From NCBI GenBank assembly GCA_019454045.1, contig SKCR01031852.1, forward strand, positions 22,721-86,720: 64,000 bases of DNA, read 5' to 3'. The notes under the pieces are model-generated. The model saw only the letters and a program-made list of their open reading frames with translations, was not told the origin of the DNA and ran no database searches. Source of the DNA: Zanthoxylum bungeanum. Its lineage: Eukaryota; Streptophyta; Magnoliopsida; Sapindales; Rutaceae. Each line of letters begins with the position of its first letter. Within the stretch, counting starts at the first letter, position 1. The position numbers and the translations under genes are program-made. Shown in pieces: positions 23,142-34,862 of the stretch.

Positions 23142-24447
23142 TGATATTTTATATCGTACTGCAAGTGTACGGTATCAAGTTTTAGTAAAATATAAGTGAA
23201 AAAGTATCGAACCCACCGGGATTGTATTCAACTCATACTAAGTACTATAATTAATAACCCTAACTTTATTTAGAAAGCAACAAAATTTCGATTAAAAACT
23301 AAATAATTAAAAAATAAAATGTTTGATAAAGATGAACCAAGATATGAGAGATTCTAGAGACTGATTTCACCTAGCTATCCCATATGTATTTGTTATGCCA
23401 ATCATTTCTTATTCAGTTGTATTGTTTATAAGTCAATAATCCTAAATCATTCCAACTCCCTCTCCCGAGTTCCGAGTGAATATATTTTCAATTACAGACT
23501 TCGATATCCCTATAAAAATCTAATAATTAACAACTCAGTACGCTTTGTGATTCTTTGTTAAAGACTTCAAAGGGATTATATATTCTCCTGAACTCTACAA
23601 ATCTCCTAGGTTATATTCTCTATATCCTATTCAAATTCCCCTCTCCCGAGCGATAGATTCTAAACATTCATCATCTTAATTTATGACCAACAAACTAGAA
23701 ACATTAAACACAATAGAATATAAATAAACTAAATTAAAACTTTATAACAATCAATTGGTAATTAAAACATAGATTCAAGCATTGGCTACATCATCCTCTA
23801 GAATAATAGAGTCAGTTTATGACTAAATAATAAAACAATGAAAGCATGGTCATGAACATATTAGAAATCATTAGAGTTGAAGAAAAAAACTACATGATTA
23901 AATCTGAATCGAATCCCTTCATCTTTGGACGTCACCACCTCGTCTCAATTTTTTGCTCTTCAATCTTCCTCATTGGTTCTCTCTAAAATACGTGTTTTAA
24001 GTCTTGAGTTGTGTATTAGTCTCCATTCTAGGATTTTGGATGAGCTTCTATATTTATAGGGAAGTCTTGGAGTCATTGTGCTAGTAGAACACTGAAAATT
24101 GACGATTCTAGGCTTCTGTTACAGCGTCGCGGTGCCATAATTGGCTTTGCGACACCAAATCCTTGGGAAACATGTATGTAGTTTGTCTGGGCGTCGCGAC
24201 GCTACAATGGGTGTCCCGACGCCATGTTAAATTTTTAGAATAGGTTTTTCTGCATTTTCTGCTTTCCCGCATGTTTTCGATGTGTCCGTAAGGTCCCAAA
24301 ATAAGTCCATTTGCCCCAAGATCCATGTTCCAATGCTTCTTATCAATAAAACATAAAACAAATTACAAAATATATTAAATGATACGAAATATAACAAAAT
24401 AGTAATCTAAAAGTGCGAGAATAAGTGGGTATAAACCGCACTTATCA
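23142..24447 (-). repeat. Athila-1 3' LTR
   Basis: 1306 bp. In element sense it begins TGATAAGTGCGGTTTATACC, a start typical of Athila-type LTRs, and ends AAATATCA. The first 240 bp or so recur at 27995-28232. It contains 'gcgtcgcgacgc'-like GC-rich text near 24190 and an A/T-rich remainder. Confidence 0.82.
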
Positions 24448-24465
24448 AACACCCTCAAACTTAAG
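24448..24465 (-). promoter_or_regulatory. Athila-1 polypurine tract
   Basis: Element-sense 'taagtttgagggtgt' directly precedes the LTR start, as is usual in Athila-type elements. Confidence 0.7.
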
Positions 24466-26169
24466 ATTTTGCTAGTCCCGAGCAAAAGACTTAATAAAAA
24501 CAAACAAACAAAAAGTAACAGAATTATTTAGGCCACTTTCGTAGGGATCGCGGTTGCATTTAGCGAATGCAACAAGCCTTTAAACCCCTAGGCAGCCATA
24601 GTAGACGAGTTATAGTCTCGTGAGGGATTACAGCGACGGCACCCACAAACGTCATTCACAAACATGGAATCATGAAAAAAATAATAAAATAAAATAAAAT
24701 AGTCCTGGTAGTTATGCATAATATTGTCCTCAAAGAATGCCTATCAATGAAATTAGAGAACCTTCAAAATAATCAATGCAACTAAAATCCAAGTTCTTGA
24801 ACAAATTATCTAAGCCAGACTCAAAGTGTGTGTGTGTGTAAATGTCTATTCACAACTCGAATCCTAAGTAAGTTAACTCAATGATTTCGTCTCAAAAATT
24901 GGGATCCGATGGGTCAAACCAACCAAGATATCTCAAAAGTATTATGTAATTGCCTTTCTTTGCTCAGTATGGTATGATTTTTTTTCTTTTTCCTTTTTTA
25001 ATTTTTTTTCAACATACCTACCCTTTAAGGTAACTATTCTCCTCATGGTGGTCCTAACACTCTCCCATAGGTAGCTTCACGCTTATCGGTTATAGGTGGT
25101 TTAACTTTTTTTTTTCTCTTGCTTTCATTTTTTTTTCAATCAATTTTTTTTTCTTTTGTTTTTAACCATACCATCCATCATAACACTAGCAAATCGAGAT
25201 AGACATATAAGCAAACGATCATTCATCGACAATCAATTTCTTCAACTAATCACTTTCCCAACTACCTAAGGTCTTACGGCTAAAAGTATTTTGTTAAGTG
25301 CTTACGAGTCTAACCTAGATCGCCTCCTCAAGACATGAGATAATAGTCAATTGGGCACTTATCGTTTCTAAGATTTCATTATAAAGCAAACAATACTTAT
25401 CATTTGGACCTATGATTTACTACGTAGGACTAAATTTGTTTTTTTAAATAACATGTACTATCACTTCATACACACATCCCCAAACTTAAAATTTACATTG
25501 TCCTCAATGTAAGATAAATATAAAGAAACAAGAGTGAGGAACAACACTACCATGCATGGAGTTGATCAGGCTCATGTTGGTCATAATTTGATTGCGTGAG
25601 TTGTGTGGGTCGTTCTACATGCATAAATACATATGCAAACTAATAAACTATCAAATAGTACACAATAAAATAAAACTAAAGTAACGAAAAATAAAAATAA
25701 AAATGCAAGAATTGCCTTCCCGCTAGCGCTAAGTTTAACGTCTTCAGCCAGACGGGAAACCACCCAAATGGTCATGGTGGCTTCAACATAGCAAACCGGG
25801 TAATCTCATGTGCTTTCTTCTTTGATATCCACCGGTGATTATGACTTGAAAAAGATTACTTGGCTGGCTACGGTAATTTATCCATGGATGCTCATTCAGG
25901 GTCCACTGATTATTGAAATTTCGGACTGCACATGTGGAAAAATTTGCTCGACCATTTTTTGAGCTTTCCAGGGATCATCTTTAGGTGGTCACTGAATTTT
26001 GATTTCCTTCTTTTACGGCACTTTAGAAGTGGTTTTAGGATTGGCTGCGGAGGATCTTTGTTGCATGGCTGCACTATGCTCATTGGTTGTTTGATTACTG
26101 ACTCACCATGCCTGTTGACTTGATTACATGTAGATGGGCCTAACACATGGTCATTATCTCTTGCAACTC
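24466..26169 (-). other. Athila-1 non-coding 3' region, including the module shared with Tat-1
   Basis: 24719-25432 is the homologue of 13528-14240. The rest is A/T-rich with T runs. One 87-codon minus frame at 25910-26173 (basic, KCRKRRKSKF) has no recognised match; it may be a remnant of the region downstream of protease. No RT or integrase text is visible. Confidence 0.7.
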
Positions 26170-26770
26170 CCATATTTACAGTGTCTATAATGCGACATTA
26201 TTCATCACTCTGAGGACTTGACATGGCTTTGAAAACACTGGTGACTTGTTCATCTTGAACTCTCATTTTCAGTTCACCTTTTTGCACATCAATGATCAAC
26301 ATAGCAAACCGGGTAATCGCATGTTGCCAAGAACGGTCTCCCAAGGATGATTGGGACATCATTATACTATTCTATATCAAGAACAAGGAAGTCGACATGG
26401 AATTAGAACTTATCCACCTTAACCAAGACATCCTCTACTATTCCTCGTGGGTAGGTGAGGGATCTATATGCTAATTCTAATGTGATGGTGGTTGGCTTTG
26501 CCTCTCATATGCCCAACTGTTTGTAAATGGATAAAGGCATGAGATTGATACTTGCCCCCAAATCGCATAGTGTCTTACCAAAGTATCGATTTCCAATAGT
26601 GCACAGTATGATAAATCTGTCAAGATCCTTCAAGTTTAGAGGAAGTTTCTTCTGTATAATGGCATTGTACTCCTCTGTGAGTGCTACTGTTTCAAACTCT
26701 GTCAGCTTCATCTTCTTAGACATCACCTCATTCATAAACTTCACATAATTGGGCATCTGTTCCAAAGCTT
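26170..26770 (-). pseudogene. Athila-1 retropepsin-like protease
   Basis: The minus frame 26505-26765 carries L-C-D-L-G-A-S-I-N-L-M-P-L-S, the Athila-type protease active site (D-L-G-A-S in place of D-T-G-S). Further left one reads SLTYPRGIVEDVLVKVDKF and VPIILGRPFLAT across stops. The protease would cut the gag-pol polyprotein. It is broken by several stops and shifts. Confidence 0.82.
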
Positions 26771-26848
26771 CTACGAAAAGGGAATGTTGATATGGATCTT
26801 TTTAAGGATATCTAGAAATTTAGCAAACTGAGCATCTTATTTCTTCTT

Positions 26849-28005
26849 TTAAAAGCGCTGAGGGTACGACAAATGTGTCTTTAGGATGGGTGGTGGCTTA
26901 TATGGAGGAGCTATTGCACTGTTCTCTTCTTCTGTCACTGTTTCCTCTTGAAGTGCCGCTTCTTTTTCTTTACTACCTAAATCCTTATGACTATCTCTAA
27001 TCTCTTTCCCACTCATGAGGGTAATGGCCTGACACTGCTCCATAGGATTAACCTCAGTATTATTAGGAAATGTCCCTTTCTGTTGATTAGCCTTGGAAGA
27101 TTGCACTTCTAAGGACTTCATTGTTACCCCTATATTACCCATGTGTGTTTCAACATTGTCCAGCATCGACTGATTCTTCTCAAACCTCTTTGAAGTTTTA
27201 GCAACAAACGTGCTCATGAGGTCTTCTAATGATGGTTTCTGCCAAACTCTTTGATTATTGAATCCAGGAGGAGGTTGTAAGACATTCTATGTGTTAGCAT
27301 ATGACAAGTTCATATGATAATAGTTAGGCATATGATTGCCTCTATAGTCATTGAAGTTTCAATTGTTCACATATTGGACTTGTTCATATCCCCCGTCAGG
27401 TAAGATCATTCTATTAGCAGTAGTAGCTTCAATAGATGGTTGGCCCTATTGATTGGTCAATACTGCTAGATGAGTCGTGAGGGTTAACACTTGAGCTGTA
27501 AGTGCAACCATAAGATCCACCTCGTATAAACCAGCCATCTTAGGCACACTGGTGCATTCACTTGGCCATTGGAAATTATTAATGGCCATCTCATCTAGCA
27601 GAGCATAGGCATTTTCGGCAGATTTCTTGAACTTGATTTCTCTAGCAGCTGCATCGACCATGATCCTGTTTGGACCATTCAACCCATTGTAGAATAACTG
27701 AATCTGAACTCAGTCTTCAAAATTATGTTGTGGGCACCTTATAAGTATATCTTTAAAGCGCTCCAAAGCCTCGTACAGATTCTCAGTCTCCGACTACCTA
27801 AATATGCTAATTTCTGTTCTCAGTTTAGCTGATTTAGTTGGTGGAAAGAACCTCGCAAGAAATATTGTAGCCATATCCTGTCATGTCATGATGCTCCCCA
27901 TCTGGATAGATTACAGCCAACCCATTGCCTTGTCTCTTAACGAGAATGGGAACAAGCGTAGCCTGATGGTCCCTTTGATAACGCCATTCATCTTGATCCC
28001 GCGAT
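26849..28005 (-). pseudogene. gag: Athila-1 gag (fragmented)
   Basis: Three minus-strand pieces in order: GVIKGTIRLRLFPFSLRDKA (about 27911-27990), MNGPNRIMVDAAAREIKFKK…ENAYALLDEMAINN (27446-27682) and MSTFVAKTSKRFEKNQSMLD with a Q/K/E-rich tail (26849-27217). The first is the start of the Athila gag core. The N-terminal part is missing because the frame runs straight into LTR sequence near 28000. Confidence 0.8.
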
Positions 28006-28232
28006 GCCATGCTAAATTTTTAAAATAGGTTTTTCTGTGTTTTCTGCTTTCCTGCGTGCTTCCGATGCGTCCGTAAGGTCCCAAAACAAGTCCATTTGCC
28101 CCAAGATCCATGTTCCAATGCTTCCTATCAATAAAACATAAAACAAAATACAAAATACATTAAATAATACGGAATCTAACAAAATAATAAGCTAAGAGTG
28201 CGGGAATAAGTGGGTATAAATCACACTTATCA
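27995..28232 (-). repeat. Athila LTR 5' fragment lying between two Athila bodies
   Basis: Matches 24210-24447, the first 240 bp of the LTR in element sense, ending TGATAAGTG at 28232. It serves as the 3' LTR start of the pol-bearing body to the right and touches the truncated gag to the left. Confidence 0.8.
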
Positions 28233-28543
28233 ACTATTATCCGCTATTTAACGAGGGTGTAAAACTCTGAAAAAAACAAAAATGCTGCAAAACACAAGGA
28301 AAAAAATAGAAATTAGACAAAAATAAAAGAAAATAAAATAAAATAACAGCTTACATCAATCACAGTACATTGGGTTTGAAAGGAAAAAATTCTTGAAAAT
28401 TTGAACACTCCAAAAAATGGTTTCAGACTATGGGTAAACGTGCTTCCCAATAAATGGGCCATTCCATTTGGATTTTAATTTTCTAGGAAATAAGTGAGAT
28501 GAGAATTATAAAGTAAATTTTTTTGACCAATTTCAAATGTTTT

Positions 28544-29242
28544 TCATGAAATTCGACTATCATGAAATACCTTAATTTTAGTTTTAAGAATTTTCGCATT
28601 CTTATATGAATCATTCATTAGCTCTTCAAGTTCATTTAATTGCAGTTTACGTTCATGACCGGCATTTTCAAAGTTTGAATTGAATGCTTTAATAGCCCAA
28701 TATGCCTTATGTTCAAGTTCTACAAGCAAATGATAAGGTTTTTCATAATCTAGACAATAGAGAGACATTCATAAAGAGGTTTTCAAAGCTGTTCGGTATG
28801 CCCAAAGTACATCAGTCAGTTGAAGAGACCAATCTTTACGATTTGGGTAGACTGTTTTTTCCAAAATTTATTTGATTTTCCTATTTGTTAGTTCAACTTG
28901 ACCATTTGTCTGAGGGTGATAACATGTAGAAACTTTATGTGTAATTCCATACTTTTTCATTAGTGCCACAAAAGGTTTGTTACAAAAGTGTTTACCTCCA
29001 TAACTTATAATGGCTCGAGGGATTCCAAATTGACTTAAAATATGTTCTTTTAAAAATTTAATCATAATTTTGTGATCATTATTTCGACAAGGAATCGTCT
29101 CAACCCATTTTGAGACGTAATAGACTACAACTAAAATATATAAAAATCCAAATGATGGTGGAAATTGACCCATGAAATCTATTCCCCAACAATCAAAGAT
29201 GAGATTTAAAGGCATCATGTTTCTTTTAGAAATGGATCCCAA
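28544..29242 (-). pseudogene. Athila-2 integrase
   Basis: The frame 28868-29242 shows the integrase core: CWGIDFMGQFPPSFG with the first catalytic D, the YVSKWVE box, FGIPRAIISYGGKHFCN (usually S-D-G-G; the second catalytic D is replaced by Y) and YHPQTNGQVELTNRKIK with the catalytic E. A second frame at 28544-28768 (MSLYCLDYEKPYHLLVELEH) is the region after the core. The loss of one catalytic D and the break between frames mean it is dead. Confidence 0.88.
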
Positions 29243-29464
29243 CTTTTGACAATTTTCACAAGTTTTGCAGAAAGCATGTGTATCTTTATATAGGGTGCCC
29301 GAATAAAATCCATATTGTAAGATTTTTGCAGTGTTTTTTTAGACGAGAAGTGATCTCCGCATGCTTTTGAATGATAGAACTGAATAAACACCACTTATCT
29401 CATTGTCCGGTGTGCATTGTCGGAAAATCTGATCAGGACAATACTTGAACAAATATGGATTATC

Positions 29465-29776
29465 CTAGTAGAATATTTTGACTTCGGTCAAAAATTTCTT
29501 CTTGTCTTGATGGCTCCAGTCTAGAGGTATTTTTCCTATTGTAAGAAAATTGACAATATTAGCATACCAAGACATTATATTTATAGAAAATAAAAAATCA
29601 TTAGAAAAAGTGTCATTGATAGGATTTGTGTCAATTGATGACTCATTTGTGAGTCTCGGTAAATGATCTGCAAATACATTCTCTGTTTCTTTCTTGTCCT
29701 TAATTGTGAGATTGAATTCTTGAATTAAAAAAATCCACCGTAGTAATCTTGGCTTTGCATCATGTTTAGACATCAA
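29465..29776 (-). pseudogene. Athila-2 RNase H C-terminal part
   Basis: The text HDAKPRLLRWIFLIQEFNL and KKETENVFADHLPRL is the well-known end of Gypsy RNase H, where the D of 'V-A-D-H-L-S-R' is retained. Just to the right (29777-29830) 'VVYSDHTAIRYL' continues it in another frame. Confidence 0.85.
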
Positions 29777-30059
29777 ATATCTAATAGCAGTATGGTCAGA
29801 ATAAACAACGGTTGATGAACCAATTAAATATAATCAAAATTTATCCAATGCAAATATTACAACAAATAACTCTTTTTCTGTGGTAGTGTAATTCATTTGT
29901 GCACTGTTTAAAGTTCTACTTGCATAATAAATTACATACGGCTTACCTTCCTATATCTGTCTTAATACTGCGTCAACTGCATAATCACTGGAATCACACA
30001 TTAGCTCAAAAGGAAAAGACCAATCGAGGGTAAATGATAGAGGCAAAAGTTAAAAGACT

Positions 30060-30386
30060 GATAATCTTTTCAAATGATTTTGATATTATTCTGTCCATTC
30101 AAATTTTGTATATTTTAATATAAGGTTACACAATGGTCTATATATGGTACCAAAGTTTTTAATAAACCTATTATAAATCCTATATGTCCTAAGAAAGAAC
30201 GAATTTCCTTGACTATTTTTGGTGGTGGCAATTTAGGGATCACCTCTATTTTTGCCTTGTCAACCTCAATATCTTAAGATGACATAACGTGACCCATAAT
30301 AATTCCTGAATCAGTCGTGAAATATATTTTTCCCAATTTAACACAAGTAAATATTTTTTCCAAGGTTTCCATCTACCGAAAGGTGA
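30060..30386 (-). pseudogene. Athila-2 reverse transcriptase thumb region
   Basis: Minus-strand codons include ETLEKIFTCVKLGKIYF, GIIMGHV, DIEVDKAKIEVIPKLPPPK and RSFLGHIGF, matching the end of Gypsy RT ('I-R-S-F-L-G-H-A-G-F-Y-R-R-F'). The palm with Y-x-D-D would lie to the right but is replaced by microsatellite DNA. Confidence 0.8.
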
Positions 30387-30404
30387 TGACAATTTTTTTT
30401 ACAA

Positions 30405-30407
30405 TAA

Positions 30408-30438
<31 letters not shown>

Positions 30439-30510
30439 ATCTTGGTGGGACCTCCAATAATATATATATATATATAATCTTGGTGGGTCCTCCAAAATAT
30501 AATAATAATA

Positions 30511-30560
<50 letters not shown>
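30405..30560. repeat. TA and TAA microsatellites with a short duplicated unit
   Basis: Two (TA)n runs (about 30410-30438 and 30462-30476), each followed by 'atcttggtgggNcctccaa', then (TAA)n from about 30498 to 30560. The repeated 'cttggtggg…cctcca' shows that a roughly 45-bp unit was duplicated along with the TA run. Confidence 0.93.
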
Positions 30561-30565
<5 letters not shown>

Positions 30566-30929
30566 TGCATATGTGGGTAAATACATTATAAGCTCGCTTT
30601 GTTGCCAATCTAAATAAGATGAATGTTTTCCAAGTCCGATTTCATATCCATTTTCCTATTGAGCATCCAAAGTAATATTTTACCTATGCAATAAATAAAA
30701 ATCACAATAAAAATATATAGAATATAAATATAATTATTATTTAACAAATGTGTTAAATTAAGAGAATTAATTGAATTATAAATGTAAAATGATTGATTTC
30801 TCTTTTAATAAATATATAATTTTTAGTGTTCATCAATAAACTCTCACACCTTTATGAACAATACAATCAACAAATAGTTATATTTTCATATATTTATATA
30901 TTTATTAATTGGTGATCTAATATAACCTG
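30561..30929. other. A/T-rich spacer, nothing recognised
   Basis: No frame, repeat boundary or motif that I can support. It lies between the microsatellite and the Gypsy-2 LTR. Confidence 0.6.
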
Positions 30930-31639
30930 TGTTGGCGGTATTTTCAGGCCCTATGATATTTAAGCAGTACGACATGGGTAAAAAGGTAATTCCCTTCTTG
31001 GTCAAGATCATTTATGCCGACCCGACCACTAAAAGCCAACAATAAGGGGTCGAGCACTTTATGATCGGTAACCGACCACTCCAAACCGGATGGTCGGGCA
31101 TTATCAGATCGATAGCAGCATTCTCAGTTCAAAAGACCATTGTGACCGACCTCATGAAGACCGAGAATATGGCGAGATATGCTCCATATTCTTACGGATA
31201 AGAAGATAAGTTATCCTAGTGTCATGGGGAAAAGTTGATAAGTCAGTGTCCTAATAGGATAAAGGAAGTGAAGGTAGTTTCGACTAAGAATTCTTATGGG
31301 AAAAGAAAAATAGTTTCTTTGCTATTATAAATAGGAGGGGAAAGCGTGCTTGTAAGGTACAGTTGAGAAGAGAACAAGAGAGAATTCGACTTATAAACAC
31401 AAAACAGATCAGAGAAACATATTTCGGTAATAAAACATCGTCCGTTCTATGCCCGTGGATGTAGGTTGGATCTGATCCGCCGAACCACGTTAAAACTCTT
31501 TGTTGATTGGTGAATTTACTTATCTTTTACCAAATTTGCTTTTGATTTCCCATAACCAAACAAATTCACTGTTGAAGGAAGGTTATCCTGGGAGCAATAT
31601 TTCCCTTATTTCCCCTGAGACGAAAATCAGCCGTCAAGA
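30930..31639 (+). repeat. Gypsy-2 5' LTR
   Basis: Begins TGTTGGCGG and ends CCGTCAAGA, near the inverted CCGTCAACA seen in the next LTR. A TATA box 'attataaatag' is at about 31324-31334. The transcript would start near 31350. Confidence 0.88.
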
Positions 31640-31640
31640 G

Positions 31641-31659
31641 TTGGCGCCGTCTGTGGGGA
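31641..31659 (+). promoter_or_regulatory. Gypsy-2 primer-binding site
   Basis: TTGGCGCCGTCTGTGGGGA, one base after the LTR, is a common primer site in plant Gypsy elements. I do not assign the tRNA. Confidence 0.82.
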
Positions 31660-31692
31660 ACTTCAACAAAAAGCAGCACGCGTAGTAAGACA

Positions 31693-32601
31693 ATGGCAGA
31701 AGGTGGAAATCATCGGTCGTCAGGGAGTTCAACAGCGGATTGGATGGAGAAGATGAAGGAAAATATGAGGAAAGATAGGGAGGAAAATCAAATCCTTTTT
31801 AAATCCATGATGAACAGACTAGAGAGGATGGAAGAGACGAATAATGAGAGACTTGAAGCCGAAACCAGTCGGAGGAGAGGCGAAATAGCGGAAGGAAAAA
31901 TGGTTGCAGATGTGAGTGATGACGATGAACCTAGGAGGAAGGGTCCCTACGGGATGAGGTCCGTAGTGGTAGAAAAAGATTTACAAACGGAGGATACATG
32001 GGAAGAAGAAGAGTGGAGACAGTCGCCAGATTCTTCCTATGATGGCCCCCGCGACACCAGAAGGGGAGACATGAAGTATGGTGAAACTGGACGGGAAATC
32101 TCAAGTCATGAGGAACGCCGCAGCCGGGGTGACAGACGCGAAAAAGGCCGCGGGAGGCGGCATGGTAACACAGTTGGCAATATAAGATATTGGTTAAGAA
32201 AATAAATGGCCAAGTGGGGAGTGAACCTCAAAACTGACACGGGAGATGCTCGGAACGGCGAGGTTGAATCTCTCTTCACAGAAGAAATAAGGTCGGTAAA
32301 GTTCCCAAGACGGTTCAAAATGCCGTCCATGACGCCCTATAAAGGCCATACTGATCCAAAATCCCATATCGAGGGTTTTGTCCTATTGATGGAGGTCCAA
32401 GGGGTGGTAGGGGATGCCGTTTGCAAAGTATTCCCCCTAACCTTAGGTGGGTCTGCCATTCTGTGGTTCAGAAGTCTAGCCCCAGGGAGCATCAGTAGCT
32501 TTGCACAACTCAGGAAGTCATTTGTTCGGCACTTCAAAGGGTACACCGGATTATGCCACCGCTCTGGAAACAGCCCGGAAGTTTATTTTGTTGTAAGATG
32601 A
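31693..32601 (+). pseudogene. gag: Gypsy-2 gag with one in-frame stop
   Basis: The first frame (31693-32205, 170 codons) is charged and coiled-coil-like (KMKENMRKDREEN; Arg/Glu-rich tail). It ends in a single TAA at 32203-32205 and the same frame resumes at once for 131 codons. The second part has the gag core: RFKMPSMTPYKGHTDPKSHI and SAILWFRSLAPGSISSFAQL followed by F-V-R-H-F. After about 32560 the frame is lost. Apart from the TAA the N-terminal half looks little decayed. Confidence 0.87.
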
Positions 32602-32825
32602 TGAGAGAATTACCCGGAGGGGGACAGCTATCAGAGAGAGGACAATGAGGGCAGAAGCTCCTCGTAGGCCAGACAGAGAGTTCAAAAAAACCACCCCCGA
32701 GGCGAAGGGAATTCAAGCCGGTACCTCGGGATTACCTGGAAAAGAGAATCTCGACTCAGGTGAACCATGTGGCCGGGGAAGAGGCATATATATCCTCTGA
32801 ATAAAAACCACTAGGGCAAATCGTC

Positions 32826-33119
32826 ATGGAAATCCAGGGAAAAAGTCTCTTGATAGAACCTGACCTCAGGAGATTCCCGCCAGACATGAGGAATAAAAAA
32901 TCTTATTGCATGCATAATAATTTGAGGGGACATACGACGGATGGATGCAAAGACTTGCGGGAGCAAATGGAAGACCTGGCGTGGAATGGGTACTTGAATA
33001 ATTATATTGACCATGAAGTTATGACGGCCAGGCAGAGAGCACATTGCCGACAGGTGAATATCATCGCATGGGGGAAGACACTGGCCGAGGACTCTAACCG
33101 GTCAAGAAAAAAACTATAG
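32826..33119 (+). pseudogene. Gypsy-2 gag C-terminal knuckle region
   Basis: Carries C-M-H-N-N-L-R-G-H-T-T-D-G-C, the Tat-type C-x2-H-x4-H-x4-C box with the first H displaced or replaced by N, then L-R-E-Q-M-E-D-L-A-W-N-G-Y-L. It is the end of gag in a shifted frame. Confidence 0.78.
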
Positions 33120-33132
33120 TCGAACTCGGGGG

Positions 33133-33636
33133 TTGGAAGTGTTAGAAACAGAACGGGCCTCGGGAATACAATGTGGTCGGTCAGTGCCAGCAATGTTCAC
33201 GGATGAGGATGCTCGAGGGGTGAGTTTCCCCCACGATGATGCATTAATAATCAAGGCGATAATCGGCGGTTCTGAGGTAGACATAATCTTAGTGGATCCC
33301 GGGAGTGCAGTGGATATAATCTCCAAGGAGGCTTTGGACGACCTTGGAGTGGAGTATGCGGCTCTAACCAACGATGGGACTCCTCTATACGGCTTCGGGG
33401 GCTCGATGATCGTTCCATTAGGAAGGATTACAATTGGCAATGACGATCGGAACCCGTCCCCGGACTCGGACGATTATGATGAATTTCACGGTGGTAGATT
33501 GCATGAGCAATTACCAGGTCATTGTTGGTCGACCTTTCATGATGAAGACAAAGGCTGCAATGTCTTGCTATTACTTAAAGTTAAAGTTCCCCACCCGGAT
33601 GATGGGGTCATCGGCCAAAGAAAGTTGCCCGGCTAG
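33133..33636 (+). pseudogene. Gypsy-2 aspartic protease
   Basis: A 167-codon frame with FPHDDALIIKAIIGGSEVDI, then the active site L-V-D-P-G-S-A-V-D-I-I (catalytic D at 33295-33297; the usual T or G is P) and the flap-side text L-Y-G-F-G-G. A frameshift near 33440 separates the protease end (MTIGTRPRTRTIMMNFTVVD, 33434 on). Confidence 0.82.
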
Positions 33637-33656
33637 GGGCAGTCGAAGAATTAGAG

Positions 33657-34100
33657 GTGATGGAACTTTTCGGACTTGGGAAGAATGTAAAAATAGGGGG
33701 AGACTTAGTCGAGGTCCTGAAACATGACCTGCTGAAGTGTCTAAAGGAGTACGCATACATCTTTGCATGGGGGCATGACGATATGCCCGGAATTGATCCG
33801 AAGTTCATCAATCACCGCTTGGCAGTAAACCCATCACACAAACCGGTCAAACAAAAAAGAAGGACCTTTAACTAGGAACGGTGCAGGGCAATGGCTGCCG
33901 AAGTAGAAAAACTGTTGAAAGCCGGTTTCATCAGAGAAGTGAAAGCCGATTTCATCAGAGGGCGGTGAAAAGATTTTGTTTTGGCAGAAAAAGAAGTCAG
34001 CCGAACATCTTGGTTGTACCGAGGACGTGGTGGCGACAGGCCAATAAAACTTCTCCTCACAAAGGTCACCCGTCACTCCATCAGGAGTACTATTCTTATA
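33657..34100 (+). pseudogene. Gypsy-2 start of reverse transcriptase, truncated
   Basis: The frame 33657-33875 has LKEYAYIFAWGHDDMPGIDP and HKPVKQKRRTFN, the classic entry to Tat-type RT. After a stop, 'MAAEVEKLLKAGFIREV' follows, with a tandem 22-bp duplication near 33920-33960 (the 'ttcatcagag' text twice). The rest of RT is missing; by 34110 the sequence is the end of the internal region. Confidence 0.82.
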
Positions 34101-34153
34101 TAGTTCCCGGCACCAACTTGTATACTCGTTGGAACCGAGAACTAGGGGACAGA

Positions 34154-34862
34154 TGTTGGCGGTATTTTCAGGCCCTATGATATTTAAGCAGTACGGCATG
34201 GGTAAAAAGGTAATTCCCTTTTTGGTCAAGATCATTTATGCCGACACGACCACTAAAAGCCAACAGTAAGGGGCCGAGCACTTTATGATCGGTAATCGAC
34301 CACTCCAGACCGGATGGTCGGGCGTTATCAGAGCGATAGCAGCATTCTCAGTTCAAAAGACCATTGTGACTGACCTCATGAAGACCGAAAATATGGCGAG
34401 ATATGCTCCATATTCTTACGGATAAGAAGATAAGTTATCCTACAGTACGATGAAAAGTTGATAAGTCAGTGTCCTAATAGGATACAGGAAGTGAATGTAG
34501 TTTCGACTAAGAATTCTTATGGGAAAAGGAAAACAGTTTATTTGCTATTATAAATAGGAGGGGAAAGCGTGCTTGTAAGGTAGAGTTGAGAAGAGTTTAA
34601 GAGAGAATTCGACTTGTAAACACAAAACAGATCAGAGAAATATATTTCGGTAATAAAACATCGTCCGTTCTGTGCCCGTGGATGTAGGTTGGATCTGATC
34701 CGCCGAACCACGTTAAAACTATTTGTTGATTGGTGAATTTACTTATCTTTTGCCAAATTTGCTTTTGGTTTCCCATAACCAAACAAATTCACTGTTGAAG
34801 GAAGGTTATCCCGGGAGCAATATTTCCCTTATTGCCCCTGAGACGAAAATCAGCCGTCAACA
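34154..34862 (+). repeat. Gypsy-2 3' LTR (middle LTR)
   Basis: 709 bp, TGTTGGCGG…CCGTCAACA, preceded by a polypurine-like 'ctaggggacaga' (34142-34153). A TATA box 'attataaatag' lies near 34550. Confidence 0.9.

Larger units (their letters stand above)
23142..28005 (-). mobile_element. Athila-1: Athila-type Gypsy element, gag-protease only, minus strand
   Basis: In element order: a truncated LTR piece at the right (27995-28232), gag missing its N-terminal region, protease, a 1.7-kb non-coding 3' region, polypurine tract and a full LTR (24447-23142). No RT or integrase lies between protease and LTR. The left flank TGTTG (23137-23141) has no match on the right (ACTAT), so the right end is not an intact border. 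Confidence 0.75.
28233..30386 (-). mobile_element. Athila-2: pol 3' half of an Athila-type element, minus strand
   Basis: In element order from the right: RT thumb, RNase H, integrase and C-terminal region, then the LTR piece at 28232. The body is cut off on the right by microsatellite DNA at about 30386-30405. The 5' half (gag, protease, RT palm) is not found to the right. The region 28233-28540 is A-rich, with no clear polypurine tract before the LTR piece. Confidence 0.8.
30930..34862 (+). mobile_element. Gypsy-2: Tat-like Gypsy element with most of pol deleted
   Basis: Two LTRs of about 710 bp (30930-31639 and 34154-34862) flank gag, a CHHC-like knuckle, a protease and about the first 100 codons of RT. 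Then the sequence jumps to the polypurine tract: RT palm, RNase H and integrase are absent. No target duplication is evident (left ACCTG). An extra LTR (34889-35598) follows in tandem. Confidence 0.88.

Noticed and set aside
30338..30608. Frames of I, L or Y runs suggesting membrane segments
   Set aside because: They are translations of TA and TAA microsatellites.
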